Shown here: in pieces, positions 46,177 through 55,964 of the stretch | Position numbering within the stretch: position 1 is the first letter of the stretch | Layout of the letters: the number at the start of each line of letters is the position of its first letter | NCBI RefSeq assembly: GCF_003731635.1 | Contig: NZ_RCUA01000070.1 | Coordinates: forward strand, 62,001 to 126,000 | Origin: Marisediminitalea oceani | GTDB lineage: Bacteria > Pseudomonadota > Gammaproteobacteria > Enterobacterales > Alteromonadaceae | Reading direction: 5' to 3' | Length of the DNA stretch: 64,000 nt | Program-made: the position numbers and the translations under genes | The notes under the pieces: generated by a model | The model's input: the letters and a program-made list of their open reading frames with translations, nothing else | Database searches by the model: none | Told to the model about the DNA's origin: nothing

Positions 46177-47001
46177 CTATCCTAATAGCTGTAGTGCAGC
46201 CTGAGGACGCTGATTTGCCTGTGACAAAACAGTGGTACTCGCCTGCTGGATAATCTGGTTACGCGTTAGTTGCGCAGTCTCTTCCGCGAAATCAGTGTCT
46301 TTGATTCGTGAGCGAGCTGCTGAAACGTTCTCTGAGATGTTACTCAGGTTACGGATAGTGGATTGGAAACGGTTTTGCAGTGCACCTAAGTCAGCACGCA
46401 CGCCACCGATAGTAGAAATAGCCGCATCAATCGACGTAAGAGCTGCCGAAGCCGTTGCAGCGGTTTCTACAGACAGGTTGCCTACGTTTAAGCCTGAAGC
46501 GCCAAAGCCACCGGTACGTGACAGGTTTACAGAGATAGTCTGACCACCATTCGCGCCAACCAGGAACTTAGCAGAGTAAGTACCAGTCAACAGGTCCAGG
46601 CCGTTAAACTGTGAATCTGTAGAGATACGGGAAATCTCGGTTTTCAATGCCGACACTTCTTTTTGCAGTGCTACGCGGTCAGCTGAGCTGTTGATGCCGT
46701 TTTGTGACTGCACAGCCAGTTGGCGAATACGCTGCAGAGCCGTTGTGGTCTCGTTTAGCGCGCCTTCTGCGGTTTGGGTTAATGAAATTGCGTCATTAGC
46801 GTTACGTACAGCCTGGTTCAGACCTTGGATCTGAGAAGTCATACGGTCGGTAATTTGCAAACCTGCAGCATCGTCAGCAGCTCCGTTGATACGGAAACCT
46901 GATGAAAGACGCTCAAATGAAGTGCTTAAGGCATTAGATACATCGAACAACTGGCGTTGCGCGTTTAATGCAGACACATTGGTATTGACGAACATAGACA
47001 T
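46177..47001 (-). CDS. flagellin (type A, paralogue 1)
   Basis: 274 residues. N-terminus [21 protein letters not shown]-terminus [20 protein letters not shown] ending in LQLLG. Short central region GGFGASGLNVGNLSVETAAT. Type A with flagellin 4 ([20 protein letters not shown]). It is the first of the four in the direction of transcription and has its own sigma28 promoter (47125-47151) and terminator (46057-46074), so it is probably a monocistronic major filament subunit. Confidence 0.95.
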   Translation of the reverse strand: MSMFVNTNVSALNAQRQLFDVSNALSTSFERLSSGFRINGAADDAAGLQITDRMTSQIQGLNQAVRNANDAISLTQTAEGALNETTTALQRIRQLAVQSQNGINSSADRVALQKEVSALKTEISRISTDSQFNGLDLLTGTYSAKFLVGANGGQTISVNLSRTGGFGASGLNVGNLSVETAATASAALTSIDAAISTIGGVRADLGALQNRFQSTIRNLSNISENVSAARSRIKDTDFAEETAQLTRNQIIQQASTTVLSQANQRPQAALQLLG

Positions 47002-47124
47002 AAAGTCTCTCCTACACTCTCAATCCAGCCAGAGCTGGCTACCGGGTGACCCGGTGTTTTTCAATTTAAATAGTAGTCACCAACACCTTGAGGGGTAATT
47101 GATGAACTGGCTCTCTCATCATCT

Positions 47125-47151
47125 TTATCGACCCTTGCAAAATTCCCTTTA
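47125..47151 (-). promoter_or_regulatory. sigma28 (FliA) promoter of flagellin 1
   Basis: Minus strand TAAAGGGA, 11 bases, GTCGATAA; 12 of 16 matches, with TAAA intact and 15 bases to the -10. Leader about 115 bases. Confidence 0.75.
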
Positions 47152-47249
47152 ATAAAAATTCACTATTTTTTTCACGGGCGGCAAAAAGTTGCCCTACAGT
47201 TCGTGGTAACGTACTGTCAGAATAAAGAATTTACGGTGAAAACAAGGTT

Positions 47250-48179
47250 ATGAAAGTACAACTGAGCCGTCTGACCCGGGTGTGTCGCGGTCATACTCAT
47301 AATGCGTTTGGTGATTTGGTCTTTTTTAACGGTCGTTTGCTGGTGTGTTATCGCCAGGGCGCTCATCACATGAGTGATAATGGCATTATTGTGATCGCCG
47401 AAATTGATGACACCGGCCGACCATTCCGCTTTCAACAACTAAGCAGTCCGGGCGGCGACCTGCGCGATCCGCACTTTTGTATCGACAATGACCGTCTGTA
47501 TTTACTGGCGCATCAGCGCTGGCTGGCCAGTCTGGAGGCAGCGAAAACTTTTACCTGGTTCAGTGGTGACGGCTTAAGCTGGTCTTCACAGCACGATCCG
47601 GGACCGGATAACTGGTGGCTGTGGCGCGCTACCACTCATCAGGGTCGCCACTGGGGCCTGGCTTATCACCGCCCTTCAGAACAGCTGGATTTATATGCCG
47701 GAAATTTACGCGGAAAAATGCACAAGGTGGTAAGTGGCTGTATGTCTAAACCCCGCCATCAGTTGGGCTACCCTAACGAAACCGACAGCTACTTTAATGA
47801 GAATGGTGAAATGATTGCCGTTGCGCGACGGGATGCCGACACATTTACGGCCCAGCTGGGCCGCAGCAAACCGCCTTATACGCACTGGCAGTGGCAGGAT
47901 CTGGGAGATTATATTGGCGCACCATCATTGTTGCCTCTTAACGATCACATGGCATTGGTATGCGGGCGTCACTTTACCGGCCGTAAACTGGTAACCCAGT
48001 TGTGGTCGCTGAATACGCATAGCGGTAAGCTGGAAAAGTTACTTACACTACCCAGTGGCGGCGATAATAGTTATCCCGGTATGATTAAGCACAACGGTAA
48101 GCTCTATATTGCTTATTACTCCAGCCATATTGATAACCAGAGCCGAATGTACCTGGCTGAACTGAATTACGAGATGTAA
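47250..48179 (+). CDS. sialidase/glycosidase-like beta-propeller protein, cytoplasmic
   Basis: 309 residues on the plus strand, convergent with flgL and overlapping its end by 13 bases. No signal peptide or membrane helix. Blade-like repeats are visible: LVFFNGRLLVCYRQGAHH, SPGGDLRDPHFCIDNDRLYL, FTWFSGDGLSWSSQHD (an Asp-box, SxDGxxW), NDHMALVCGRH and GDNSYPGMIKHNGKLYIAYY. RDPHF recalls GH43/GH32 and the Asp-box recalls sialidases. This could act on nonulosonic acids such as pseudaminic acid made by the local pse genes (inference), or be a catalytically inert propeller. The start has AAGG 4 bases upstream. Confidence 0.75.
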   Translation: MKVQLSRLTRVCRGHTHNAFGDLVFFNGRLLVCYRQGAHHMSDNGIIVIAEIDDTGRPFRFQQLSSPGGDLRDPHFCIDNDRLYLLAHQRWLASLEAAKTFTWFSGDGLSWSSQHDPGPDNWWLWRATTHQGRHWGLAYHRPSEQLDLYAGNLRGKMHKVVSGCMSKPRHQLGYPNETDSYFNENGEMIAVARRDADTFTAQLGRSKPPYTHWQWQDLGDYIGAPSLLPLNDHMALVCGRHFTGRKLVTQLWSLNTHSGKLEKLLTLPSGGDNSYPGMIKHNGKLYIAYYSSHIDNQSRMYLAELNYEM

Positions 48180-49393
48180 TTAAACAGCGATAGATTAGAA
48201 ATTCGCGGGAACGTGGTCAGTGCAGCGGTCAGCGCAGCTTCCTGCTTGGCAAACTCGGCTGAGGCTTCGGCATAGTCGACGTCCTGAATAGCGCTACGCG
48301 CCTCTTTGGTCGATACTTCCAAATCCAGGTTGGTTTCATAAACCGATTGGGCCACATTCAGCCTGGCACCAATAGACGAGGTTTCAAACGCTATTTTTTC
48401 CAGGCCATTATCAATGCCTACCAGGGCATCACTTAACGCTTCACGGTAGGCGGCATCACCCACCTGATCGTTATTAAGCACCTGCTGTAAGTCATAAAGC
48501 GTGGTGGCAATATTCTTCTTTTGCGGCGCATCCAGCTGGAAATCCAGGGTATTGCCGGTGCCGCCCTGCAGGTTAAAATCGATGCCGGCAAAACTGAATG
48601 GCTCACCTGAGGTAAAATCTTTAGTCGCGACTACGCTACCGGTACCGAGATTCTGAATTTGCACCTGATTAGGGGCGGTAATGGTAATCCGATAATCATT
48701 GTTGGCAGCGGTAAGCGGATCGTAATTATTTTTATAAAAGGTATCAAAGTCGCCCTGCCCGGCCACCAGTGCTTCATCCACAGTGATCCCGGCATTGCCG
48801 GTAATCGTGAAGTTGCGCCGCGCCGCAACATCTTCGAATACAGATTGCCCTGAGGCACTGCTTCTCACCTTTACACTATTAGAAAGCTGTACTTCGTTGC
48901 TGCCACTATCGCCCTGATAGGTATAAGCGTTACCGGTGCCGCCTGCATTTAAAACAAAAGGCTGGGATTCAGACTGATAACCCGAGAAATAGTAGTCACC
49001 CTCGGCATTTTGCGAGTTCATCAGATCAAATACTTCGTCTTTGATCTGGCCAATTTCTGACGCCAGCGCTTTACGATCGGCATCAGATAACAATCCGTCA
49101 CCGGCCTGAATAGTGAGTACTCGTGCGCGGTTGACCGAATCGGTAATGTTACGCAGAATGGTTTCCTGTTGCTCCAGCGAACCGGTTACCAGATCAGTAT
49201 TGCGTTGATACTGCTCTAAACTGGCCAGCTCTTCGGTCATGCGCAGGACTTTGGCAGTGCCCACCGGATCGTCCGACGGGCGGTTAATTTTCTTACCCGT
49301 ACTCAACTGCTGCTGGGTGTCAGCAAGCCCTGACTGATTATCCATGATGGCACGGATATTCTGATCATAAAGTTGATTGGTTGAAATACGCAT
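48167..49393 (-). CDS. flgL: FlgL, hook-filament junction protein
   Basis: 408 residues. The flagellin-like N-terminus is MRISTNQLYDQNIRAIMDNQ followed by TQQQLSTGKKINRPSDDPVG. The C-terminus has AFETSSIGARLNVAQSVYET and DVDYAEASAEFAKQEAALTA. It joins the hook to the filament with FlgK. It is 5 bases after flgK and ends the flgF-flgL run; its last codons overlap the convergent sialidase-like gene, with no room for a terminator. Confidence 0.95.
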   Translation of the reverse strand: MRISTNQLYDQNIRAIMDNQSGLADTQQQLSTGKKINRPSDDPVGTAKVLRMTEELASLEQYQRNTDLVTGSLEQQETILRNITDSVNRARVLTIQAGDGLLSDADRKALASEIGQIKDEVFDLMNSQNAEGDYYFSGYQSESQPFVLNAGGTGNAYTYQGDSGSNEVQLSNSVKVRSSASGQSVFEDVAARRNFTITGNAGITVDEALVAGQGDFDTFYKNNYDPLTAANNDYRITITAPNQVQIQNLGTGSVVATKDFTSGEPFSFAGIDFNLQGGTGNTLDFQLDAPQKKNIATTLYDLQQVLNNDQVGDAAYREALSDALVGIDNGLEKIAFETSSIGARLNVAQSVYETNLDLEVSTKEARSAIQDVDYAEASAEFAKQEAALTAALTTFPRISNLSLFNYIS

Positions 49394-49398
49394 GGCTG

Positions 49399-51450
49399 TT
49401 ACCTGACCGACGATAAAATAGTATTAAACAATTCCTGGGCAGTGCTCAAAATTCTGGCTGCTGCAGCATAAGACTGCTGATAACGCACAAGGTTCGCGGC
49501 TTCCTCATCCAGACTCACGCCCGACACCGAGTCGAACCACTCAGTTGACTGCACTTTCATGCTTTCGGCGGCTTGTAAGGCAATACTTGCTGAGGCTGAC
49601 TCTTCGCCTACCCGGCTGACCAGAGTTGAGTAACTTTCATGCAGCGTGCGCGGCTCGCTGCTGGAATTGGTGCTCAGTTGCACCAGCGACGCTTGCTTCA
49701 GCGAGGCCAATTCCAGTGCATTCTGGTTATCAAAGCTACCATTGGTATTGTAGCTGATCGAAAAGGTATCACCGGCAGCGGGTATTCCTTCAAGACTGAT
49801 ATCGTAGCTACCATCTAAACCGCCGCCCGCCTGGGCCAGCAGGTTATTAAAATCGGTGGCTCCGGTTACGGTAGATAAAACCGTACCGCCGCTATCGAGT
49901 ACTTCATAAGTGTCGGCGGTGGTAAAACGAATCTGCGTAGGCGCGCCAGTATCCAGTCCACCCGCACCATCAAAAAACGACGTGGTGACATCGGTATCGT
50001 AAACCTGAGTATTCACTACCGAGGCATCACCAAGATTATTGTTTTCTGCATCACCTCGCACCGGGCTGGCAAAGGCTAAATCTTCTGGCCGGGTGGTCGC
50101 CATAGTAATATCTGACGCACTGTATTTTACCGGCTGAATCAGAAACTGATTACCCACACTGTAACCACTGGCAGACTGAAATTCAATTTCAATACCGCCC
50201 GGGATTTCGGTATAGCCGGCATTTAACGTAATGTTACTGAACAGCACCGGCTGATTATTTTCATCCAGCTTAGGGGTGCCATCACCATTTAACAGTTCCA
50301 CCGATACTTCACTGGGCACACCGGCACCGGTAACGTTAGTCACAGACACGCGAATATCGGCGTCGGTGAGCTCGTTGCCTCTACCGGGGGTAAACTGACC
50401 GGATAAAGCCAGCGTAGGCGGCGTATTACTGTACGGCAGTCCGCTCAGCTCCGGCAGCGTGAATATGTCACCGCCAAGCTGAAAATCCAGATCCATACCC
50501 AACTGGTTTTGCGAATTGACCGCATCGGCAAAAGCCACTGCCATCTGGCCTATGTCGCGCTGCGAAGGGCCAAGCACTTCATCCCGATAGCGAAACAATC
50601 CACCCAATGCACCGCCCAGATCTTCTTCGGCAATATTGATATCAGTATTGGGTTTGCTACCAGAAAAGTTGGTTGCTAATTGTAATTGCTTTTGCATGAA
50701 ATCGGCATTGTCGCTGAGTTCAAACAGGTTAAAACTGCCGTCTTCCAGTACCAGCGACTCACCGCTCGACAGATTCACCAGCAGTGAACCATCGGCATTC
50801 TTACTTTCCCGCACCGTAATATCCATGATCTCAGCCAGCTCAGTTATGGCTGTATCCCGCTCATTTAGTAACGCAGTGGGTTCACTGTCTTTAAAGTTGC
50901 CCTTCGCGACCAGAATAGCTTCATTCAGATCGCCAATGGACTGGATCAGACTGTTGGCTTGATTCACCATGCTGGTAAATTCAAGGTTGAGCTCTTCTTC
51001 CTTGGCTTCCATGAAATCAGAGAGTGACGACATGCGGCGCAGCAGTGCCTCGCCTTCAGACAATACCAACTGACGCGAAGACAAATTGGTTGGATCATCC
51101 GCTGCGGTCTGTACCGAGGCAAAGAAGTCGCTGAAGCCGGTAGACAACGAATTGGCTTCATTAGCCAGCAGATTATCTATTGCTGAGGTTTTTTCAGAAA
51201 ACGTCTGCCACTCACCCACCAACGTGGTATCACGGCGTAACTGATTTTGCGCAAACTGATTGATGACCCGTTCTGTGGTTGCCCGACCCACGCCGCCATA
51301 AAGCTCGCTGGTTACCGACGTACGCTCGCGTACATAGCCTTCAGAGTTAACATTGGCAATGTTATTACTGGCGGTCGCCAGCAGCCGGCTGCTGGCATTT
51401 ACGCCGCTGGTCGCAATTGAATATAAATCTACGTTGCCGCTCATAAGCAC
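49399..51450 (-). CDS. flgK: FlgK, hook-associated protein 1
   Basis: 683 residues, long for FlgK (about 450-650). N-terminus DLYSIATSGVNASSRLLATA and SNNIANVNSEGYVRERTSV; C-terminus EEAANLVRYQQSYAAAARIL and LFNTIL. The extra length is in the middle (residues ~330-600), which has Ig-like or repeat-like beta sequence. It forms the hook-filament junction with FlgL. The gap to flgJ is 40 bases. Confidence 0.95.
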   Translation of the reverse strand: MLMSGNVDLYSIATSGVNASSRLLATASNNIANVNSEGYVRERTSVTSELYGGVGRATTERVINQFAQNQLRRDTTLVGEWQTFSEKTSAIDNLLANEANSLSTGFSDFFASVQTAADDPTNLSSRQLVLSEGEALLRRMSSLSDFMEAKEEELNLEFTSMVNQANSLIQSIGDLNEAILVAKGNFKDSEPTALLNERDTAITELAEIMDITVRESKNADGSLLVNLSSGESLVLEDGSFNLFELSDNADFMQKQLQLATNFSGSKPNTDINIAEEDLGGALGGLFRYRDEVLGPSQRDIGQMAVAFADAVNSQNQLGMDLDFQLGGDIFTLPELSGLPYSNTPPTLALSGQFTPGRGNELTDADIRVSVTNVTGAGVPSEVSVELLNGDGTPKLDENNQPVLFSNITLNAGYTEIPGGIEIEFQSASGYSVGNQFLIQPVKYSASDITMATTRPEDLAFASPVRGDAENNNLGDASVVNTQVYDTDVTTSFFDGAGGLDTGAPTQIRFTTADTYEVLDSGGTVLSTVTGATDFNNLLAQAGGGLDGSYDISLEGIPAAGDTFSISYNTNGSFDNQNALELASLKQASLVQLSTNSSSEPRTLHESYSTLVSRVGEESASASIALQAAESMKVQSTEWFDSVSGVSLDEEAANLVRYQQSYAAAARILSTAQELFNTILSSVR

Positions 51451-51490
51451 GCCTTAGCCTGATGGGGCAACATTACCGGGCAACACTGTT

Positions 51491-52444
51491 TCATGGCAGA
51501 TAGCTCCGCAAAGAATCACTGTTATAAACGGCCATCACCTTATCCGCATACTGTGGATCCGTGGCGTAGCCAGCATCCTGTAGCGCTTTAAAATAGGTCT
51601 TGGGATCGCCGGCATTTTCTACTGCCGGGCGATACCGTTCCTGGCCACGAATAAACTGCACATAATCTTCAAAGCCTTGCTGTAAATTATCGTAAGAGCG
51701 AAACGCGGCTCGCTGCTGACGCGCTACCGTACCGTCAAACTCCATGGTATTGACCGTCGCCGACTCACCCTGCCAGTTGCTATTGGCTTTAATACCAAAC
51801 AGGTTATTAGCACTGTTGCCACTGCCATGATGAATAACATGTTGACCCCAGCCGGTTTCCACTGCCGCCTGCGCCAGTAATGCCCTGGGCTCAATACCCA
51901 GTTCTTCTGCCGCTTTGCTGGCCGCTGGCCAAAGTTGTTCGACGAACTCCTGAGGGTTACTAAACGCGGCAGTTTTAAAAGCCTGTTGTGATTGCGGATC
52001 GCTGAGTAGTTCGGCTGTTTGTTGCGCCTGCTCAATGCGGAATTCACGTTGTCGGTTCAGCGACGCCAGATTACCGTCGTTACGGGCCACACTGGCCGGA
52101 ATATAATCGTTGATATCATGCTGCCCTAACTGCTGCACAATAATTTCAGCCAGGCCAACACCACCACCGCTGGACAGATCCTGAGCAAGCTGTTTATCGT
52201 GCATGTCACGATAGAACTTCACTTCTTCGGTATTAAACGGGCTGTCTTTATCGGCCATGGCATCCTGGGCTTTACGCATGGATTTGAGCATCATCTGGAC
52301 AAAAATCGCTTCAAACTGCTGCGCTGCTTCTTTGAGCGCTTTGTCATCTTTCGAATAGGCAGCCTCACGCAAGCGGTTCAGACTGGATAAGTCATGAACG
52401 TTGCGGGCCGACTCTAACTGCGATTTTGTATTCAGTACGTCCAT
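51491..52444 (-). CDS. flgJ: FlgJ, rod-binding protein with glucosaminidase domain
   Basis: 317 residues. The N-terminal rod-cap region has LKEAAQQFEAIFVQMMLKSM and EVKFYRDMHDKQLAQDLSSG. From ~160 the C-terminal glucosaminidase (GH73) domain has LLAQAAVETGWGQHVI with catalytic E196, and SANNLFGIKANSNW. It cuts peptidoglycan for rod passage. Its start touches the flgI stop. Confidence 0.95.
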   Translation of the reverse strand: MDVLNTKSQLESARNVHDLSSLNRLREAAYSKDDKALKEAAQQFEAIFVQMMLKSMRKAQDAMADKDSPFNTEEVKFYRDMHDKQLAQDLSSGGGVGLAEIIVQQLGQHDINDYIPASVARNDGNLASLNRQREFRIEQAQQTAELLSDPQSQQAFKTAAFSNPQEFVEQLWPAASKAAEELGIEPRALLAQAAVETGWGQHVIHHGSGNSANNLFGIKANSNWQGESATVNTMEFDGTVARQQRAAFRSYDNLQQGFEDYVQFIRGQERYRPAVENAGDPKTYFKALQDAGYATDPQYADKVMAVYNSDSLRSYLP

Positions 52445-53553
52445 CAGATCACCACCAGTTCGCCCTGTAACGCGCCAGCCTGGCGAAGCGCTTCAAGAAT
52501 AGCCATCAGATCGCCCGGCGCTGCACCGACTTCGTTAACCGCGCGCACCAGCTGATCCAGGGTCACGCCCGGTTCAAACTTAAACATGCGGCTATCGGCC
52601 AGATTGACATCAATAATGGACTGCGTTGTTACCGCTGTTTCGCCGTCAGCCAGTGCATTAGGTTGCGTCACCTGCTGGTTTTCACTGATGGTAACGGTAA
52701 GCCCACCGTGTGTTATCGCGGCCGGTAATAAACGCACGTCGCGACCAATAACAATGGTTCCGGTGCGGCTATTAACCACCACACGCGCTGGTGCATCTGC
52801 AGGAGTAAACTCAAAGTTTTCCAGCGTGGCTAAAAAGCCCACACGCTGCCCCGGATCGCGAGGCGCAGTCACTCTGACCGACGCTGCATCCAGTGGCTCA
52901 GCAATGGCATAGCCTTTTTCCGGTTGGGCTCCGAGGCGCTGATTAATTACATCAGCCAGTGCTTTGGCGGTTGAAAAATCAGGATAATGTAAGTTCAGCG
53001 TCAGGCTGTCGCCGCTGGCAAAACCGCTCGGTACTGCCCGCTCGACCAACGCACCGTTAGCGATCCGACCTACTGTTGGCGTATTCACCACCACTCGCGA
53101 GCCGTCACCGCCCTCAGCACCAAAGCCGCTAACAACCAGGCTACCCTGCGCTACTGCATAGATATTGCCATCCACACCTTTAAGAAAGGTTTGTAATAAA
53201 GTACCGCCCTGCAAACTGCTGGCTTCACCCACCGAAGACACTGTGACATCAATGGTCTGGCCGGGTTTGATAAATGGCGGTAACTCGGCATGGACAGCCA
53301 CTGCCGCAACGTTCTTGATTTTGGGTTTAATATTGGGGTCCAGGCTAATGCCAAAATTGGTCAGCATGGTTCTGAAACTTTGCTCGGTAAACGGGCTTTG
53401 CTCGCCAGTACCGGGTAAGCCCACCACCAGACCATAACCAATTAACTGGTTACTACGCACGCCCTGAATACTGGCTACGTCTTTGATACGCTGGGCGTGA
53501 GCGCTGGTAACCAGACTCAGACAACACAGTACAACACTTAATAATTTACCCAT
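52444..53553 (-). CDS. flgI: FlgI, P-ring protein
   Basis: 369 residues from the ATG at 53553, preceded by AGGGGG and placed so that a signal peptide ([20 protein letters not shown]) begins the protein; a start at 53577 overlaps flgH. Motifs: [57 protein letters not shown] and [20 protein letters not shown]. It forms the periplasmic P ring around the rod. Confidence 0.95.
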   Translation of the reverse strand: MGKLLSVVLCCLSLVTSAHAQRIKDVASIQGVRSNQLIGYGLVVGLPGTGEQSPFTEQSFRTMLTNFGISLDPNIKPKIKNVAAVAVHAELPPFIKPGQTIDVTVSSVGEASSLQGGTLLQTFLKGVDGNIYAVAQGSLVVSGFGAEGGDGSRVVVNTPTVGRIANGALVERAVPSGFASGDSLTLNLHYPDFSTAKALADVINQRLGAQPEKGYAIAEPLDAASVRVTAPRDPGQRVGFLATLENFEFTPADAPARVVVNSRTGTIVIGRDVRLLPAAITHGGLTVTISENQQVTQPNALADGETAVTTQSIIDVNLADSRMFKFEPGVTLDQLVRAVNEVGAAPGDLMAILEALRQAGALQGELVVI

Positions 53554-53561
53554 GTTACCCC

Positions 53562-54245
53562 CTAGAAAGGCCACCATTGTGATGAAAAGAATTTTGTCAG
53601 CCAGCCTTTCTCCTGAGAGCGGGCAAAGCTACCGGTACCACTGTATTGAATGCGGGCATTGGCAATACGGGTAGACAGGATTTCATTTTCCGGCGAGATA
53701 TCCGACGCGCGGATAATGCCGGTTAAACGGATATATTCATCACCGTGGTTTAACGTCAGCCATTTCTCACCGCGTATTACCAGATTCTGGTTGGCCAGCA
53801 CGTCAGTGACGGTAACCGAAATACTCCCGTTCAGGCTGTTGCTTTGATTCGCCTGGGCATCACCGGCAAATTCGCTGGAAGAATTTACCCCAAGCTGAAT
53901 AGACTGATTGCCTATATTCAACGCGTTGCCACCTAATCCGGTAATCGGCTGCACATCAACACCGGTTTCTTTTGACGTGGTGGTGCCGGCAGATTTCGTG
54001 GCATTGGTATTTTCACTGAGAGTAACCGTAATGATGTCTCCCACCCGCCGGGCCGTCACATCTGAATAAAGGCTATTAGCCATCCGCGGGCGAAACAGGC
54101 CGCCATCCTCAACAATTTGCTCGCGCGGCATCTCAGGGATCACCGGCGCAAAAGATGGATCATTCGCCTCAACACGATCGGGCGAAGTACTGGCACAACC
54201 GCTAAACAGTGCAACACAAGTAAATACCAGTAATACACGCATCAT
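53562..54245 (-). CDS. flgH: FlgH, L-ring lipoprotein
   Basis: 227 residues. Lipoprotein signal [20 protein letters not shown] with lipobox LFSGC. Family motifs: [40 protein letters not shown] and [20 protein letters not shown]. It builds the outer-membrane L ring. It is 14 bases after flgG. Confidence 0.96.
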   Translation of the reverse strand: MMRVLLVFTCVALFSGCASTSPDRVEANDPSFAPVIPEMPREQIVEDGGLFRPRMANSLYSDVTARRVGDIITVTLSENTNATKSAGTTTSKETGVDVQPITGLGGNALNIGNQSIQLGVNSSSEFAGDAQANQSNSLNGSISVTVTDVLANQNLVIRGEKWLTLNHGDEYIRLTGIIRASDISPENEILSTRIANARIQYSGTGSFARSQEKGWLTKFFSSQWWPF

Positions 54246-54259
54246 GAGATCACCTTAGA

Positions 54260-55048
54260 TTAAAGCTGCTGTATAACCTGACCAAGCATCTGGTCAACCG
54301 ATGAAATAACTTTGGAGTTCATTTCATATAGTCGTTGGCTCTCGATCAGATTTACCAGTTCTTCGGTCACATTCACATTGGACGTTTCCAGCGTCCCCTG
54401 CACGATAGTTCCCAGGCCCTGCAGGCCCGGTACGCCCTGCAATGGGGCGCCGGAAACTGCCGTTTCCACATAAAGGTTCTGGCCCACTGGCTGTAAGCCG
54501 GTCGGGTTAACAAAATCAGAAATATTGAGCTGACCAAGCACCTGAGGCTCAGCCTGACCACGTACCGATGCAGACACCTCACCATCCTGTGAAATGGTGA
54601 TTTGCTGGGCATCTTCAGGAATGGCAATTTCCGGCTGCAACAGGAAGCCTGCTCCTGGGGTAACAATTTGCCCCTGATCGTTTAACGTAAACTGACCATT
54701 TCGGGTATAAGCAATGGTGCCGTCCGGCTGCAGAATTTCAAAAAAGCCGCGACCCTGAATAGACATATCCAGTGCATTGTCGGTGGTTAACAGATTGCCC
54801 TGAGTGTGGGCTTTTTGTGTAGCAACCACCTTAGAACCAGCACCTACCATTAACCCTGACGGTAATTCGGTATCCGCAGAAGAGCGACCACCAGGCTGGT
54901 TGATGTTCTGGTAGAGCAAATCTTCAAAGATCGCCCGATCCTTTTTGAACCCAACGGTAGACGCGTTAGCCAGGTTGTTAGATACCACGGCCACGTCGGT
55001 TTGTGCGGCATCAAGTCCGGTTTTACTGATCCAAAGTGCTGGATGCAT
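54260..55048 (-). CDS. flgG: FlgG, distal rod protein
   Basis: 262 residues. N-terminus ALWISKTGLDAAQTDVAVVS and NNLANASTVGFKKDRAIFED; C-terminus ETSNVNVTEELVNLIESQRL and YEMNSKVISSVDQMLGQV. The spacing to flgF is 42 bases. Confidence 0.96.
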   Translation of the reverse strand: MHPALWISKTGLDAAQTDVAVVSNNLANASTVGFKKDRAIFEDLLYQNINQPGGRSSADTELPSGLMVGAGSKVVATQKAHTQGNLLTTDNALDMSIQGRGFFEILQPDGTIAYTRNGQFTLNDQGQIVTPGAGFLLQPEIAIPEDAQQITISQDGEVSASVRGQAEPQVLGQLNISDFVNPTGLQPVGQNLYVETAVSGAPLQGVPGLQGLGTIVQGTLETSNVNVTEELVNLIESQRLYEMNSKVISSVDQMLGQVIQQL

Positions 55049-55090
55049 AATTGTCTCTCCTCTGCCTTATTAGTTATTGGCGGCAAATTA

Positions 55091-55834
55091 TTAAATAATG
55101 CGTAGTAGCATGTTGCCGCGCATATCTAGCGTGTCGGCTTTTTTCATCATCTTGACCTGCAGCTCATAATGACGCTGCAGGTGAATCATACTGACCATTT
55201 CTTCAATGGCGTTCACGTTTGAGCCCTCAAGCATGCCGGTCATGACCGTCACGGTTTCATCGGCCAGGGCATCAGTGCCATCTTTCTGGCGGAATAAGCC
55301 ATCGTTACCTCTTTCGAGATTGCTGTATTCCGGGTTAACCAGCTTGAGCCGGCCAACTTCTTCAATAACCGCCTCAGGTGCCCCCTGAGGACGAATGGAA
55401 ATGGTGCCATCGGCGGCAATGTTGAGGTTATCCAGCGGCACCGGCAAAAACAGCGGACCGGCATCGCCCATCACGATATTACCGTGGACGTCTTCCAACA
55501 CACCGTCCTGGCCGAGCTGGAAATTACCATCGCGGGTGTAGGCTTCATTACCCTGTTGATCCTGCACGGCAAACCAGCCATCACCCTGAATGGCCACATC
55601 CAGATCCCGGTGAGTCTGAATTAACGGGCCGGATTCATAGTTATTGGTGGGGCTTTCGGTCATGGCGAACACCCGGGTCGGCAAACCTTCGCCGTATACC
55701 GGCATCGACCTTGCCTGTTCCAACTGCGCTTTAAAGCCTTTGGTTTGGGCGTTAGCCAGGTTATTGGCCCGTAAAGACGTACCAACCAGGTCCTGACTAG
55801 CGCCACTACTGGCGATATAGAGTAATTTGTCCAT
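55091..55834 (-). CDS. flgF: FlgF, proximal rod protein
   Basis: 247 residues. Starts MDKLLYIASSGASQDLVGTS with ANNLANAQTKGFKAQLEQAR; ends GSNVNAIEEMVSMIHLQRHY and LDMRGNMLLRII. It is the first gene after a terminator and a sigma54 promoter, so it heads a separate flgFGHIJKL transcript. Confidence 0.95.
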   Translation of the reverse strand: MDKLLYIASSGASQDLVGTSLRANNLANAQTKGFKAQLEQARSMPVYGEGLPTRVFAMTESPTNNYESGPLIQTHRDLDVAIQGDGWFAVQDQQGNEAYTRDGNFQLGQDGVLEDVHGNIVMGDAGPLFLPVPLDNLNIAADGTISIRPQGAPEAVIEEVGRLKLVNPEYSNLERGNDGLFRQKDGTDALADETVTVMTGMLEGSNVNAIEEMVSMIHLQRHYELQVKMMKKADTLDMRGNMLLRII

Positions 55835-55874
55835 GACTGCCTTTTGACGCTTTAATCGTAATTATTAATTACAC

Positions 55875-55891
55875 TGCAAAGGCAGTGCCAA
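55875..55891 (-). promoter_or_regulatory. sigma54 promoter of flgF
   Basis: Minus strand TTGGCACTGCCTTTGCA: a perfect TGGCAC-N5-TTGCA with GG-N10-GC spacing, about 40 bases upstream of the flgF start. It marks flgF-L as a sigma54/FlrC-class operon. Confidence 0.9.
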
Positions 55892-55909
55892 AACGGCGAA
55901 TACGCAGAC

Positions 55910-55947
55910 TAAGAAAGGATAAAAGAAGGGCCGCATACTGCGGCCCT
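55910..55947 (-). terminator. rho-independent terminator after flgE
   Basis: Minus strand stem GGGCCGCA/TGCGGCCC (55929-55947, 3-base loop) followed by TTCTTTTATCCTTTCTT. It separates flgBCDE from flgF and its downstream genes. Confidence 0.85.
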
Positions 55948-55964
55948 GGGCATTATTGAATAAC

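Noticed and set aside
41927..47001. CRISPR-like repeat array suggested by the repeated sequence between 42 and 47 kb
   Set aside because: The repetition comes from four flagellin paralogues; there are no short regularly spaced repeats.
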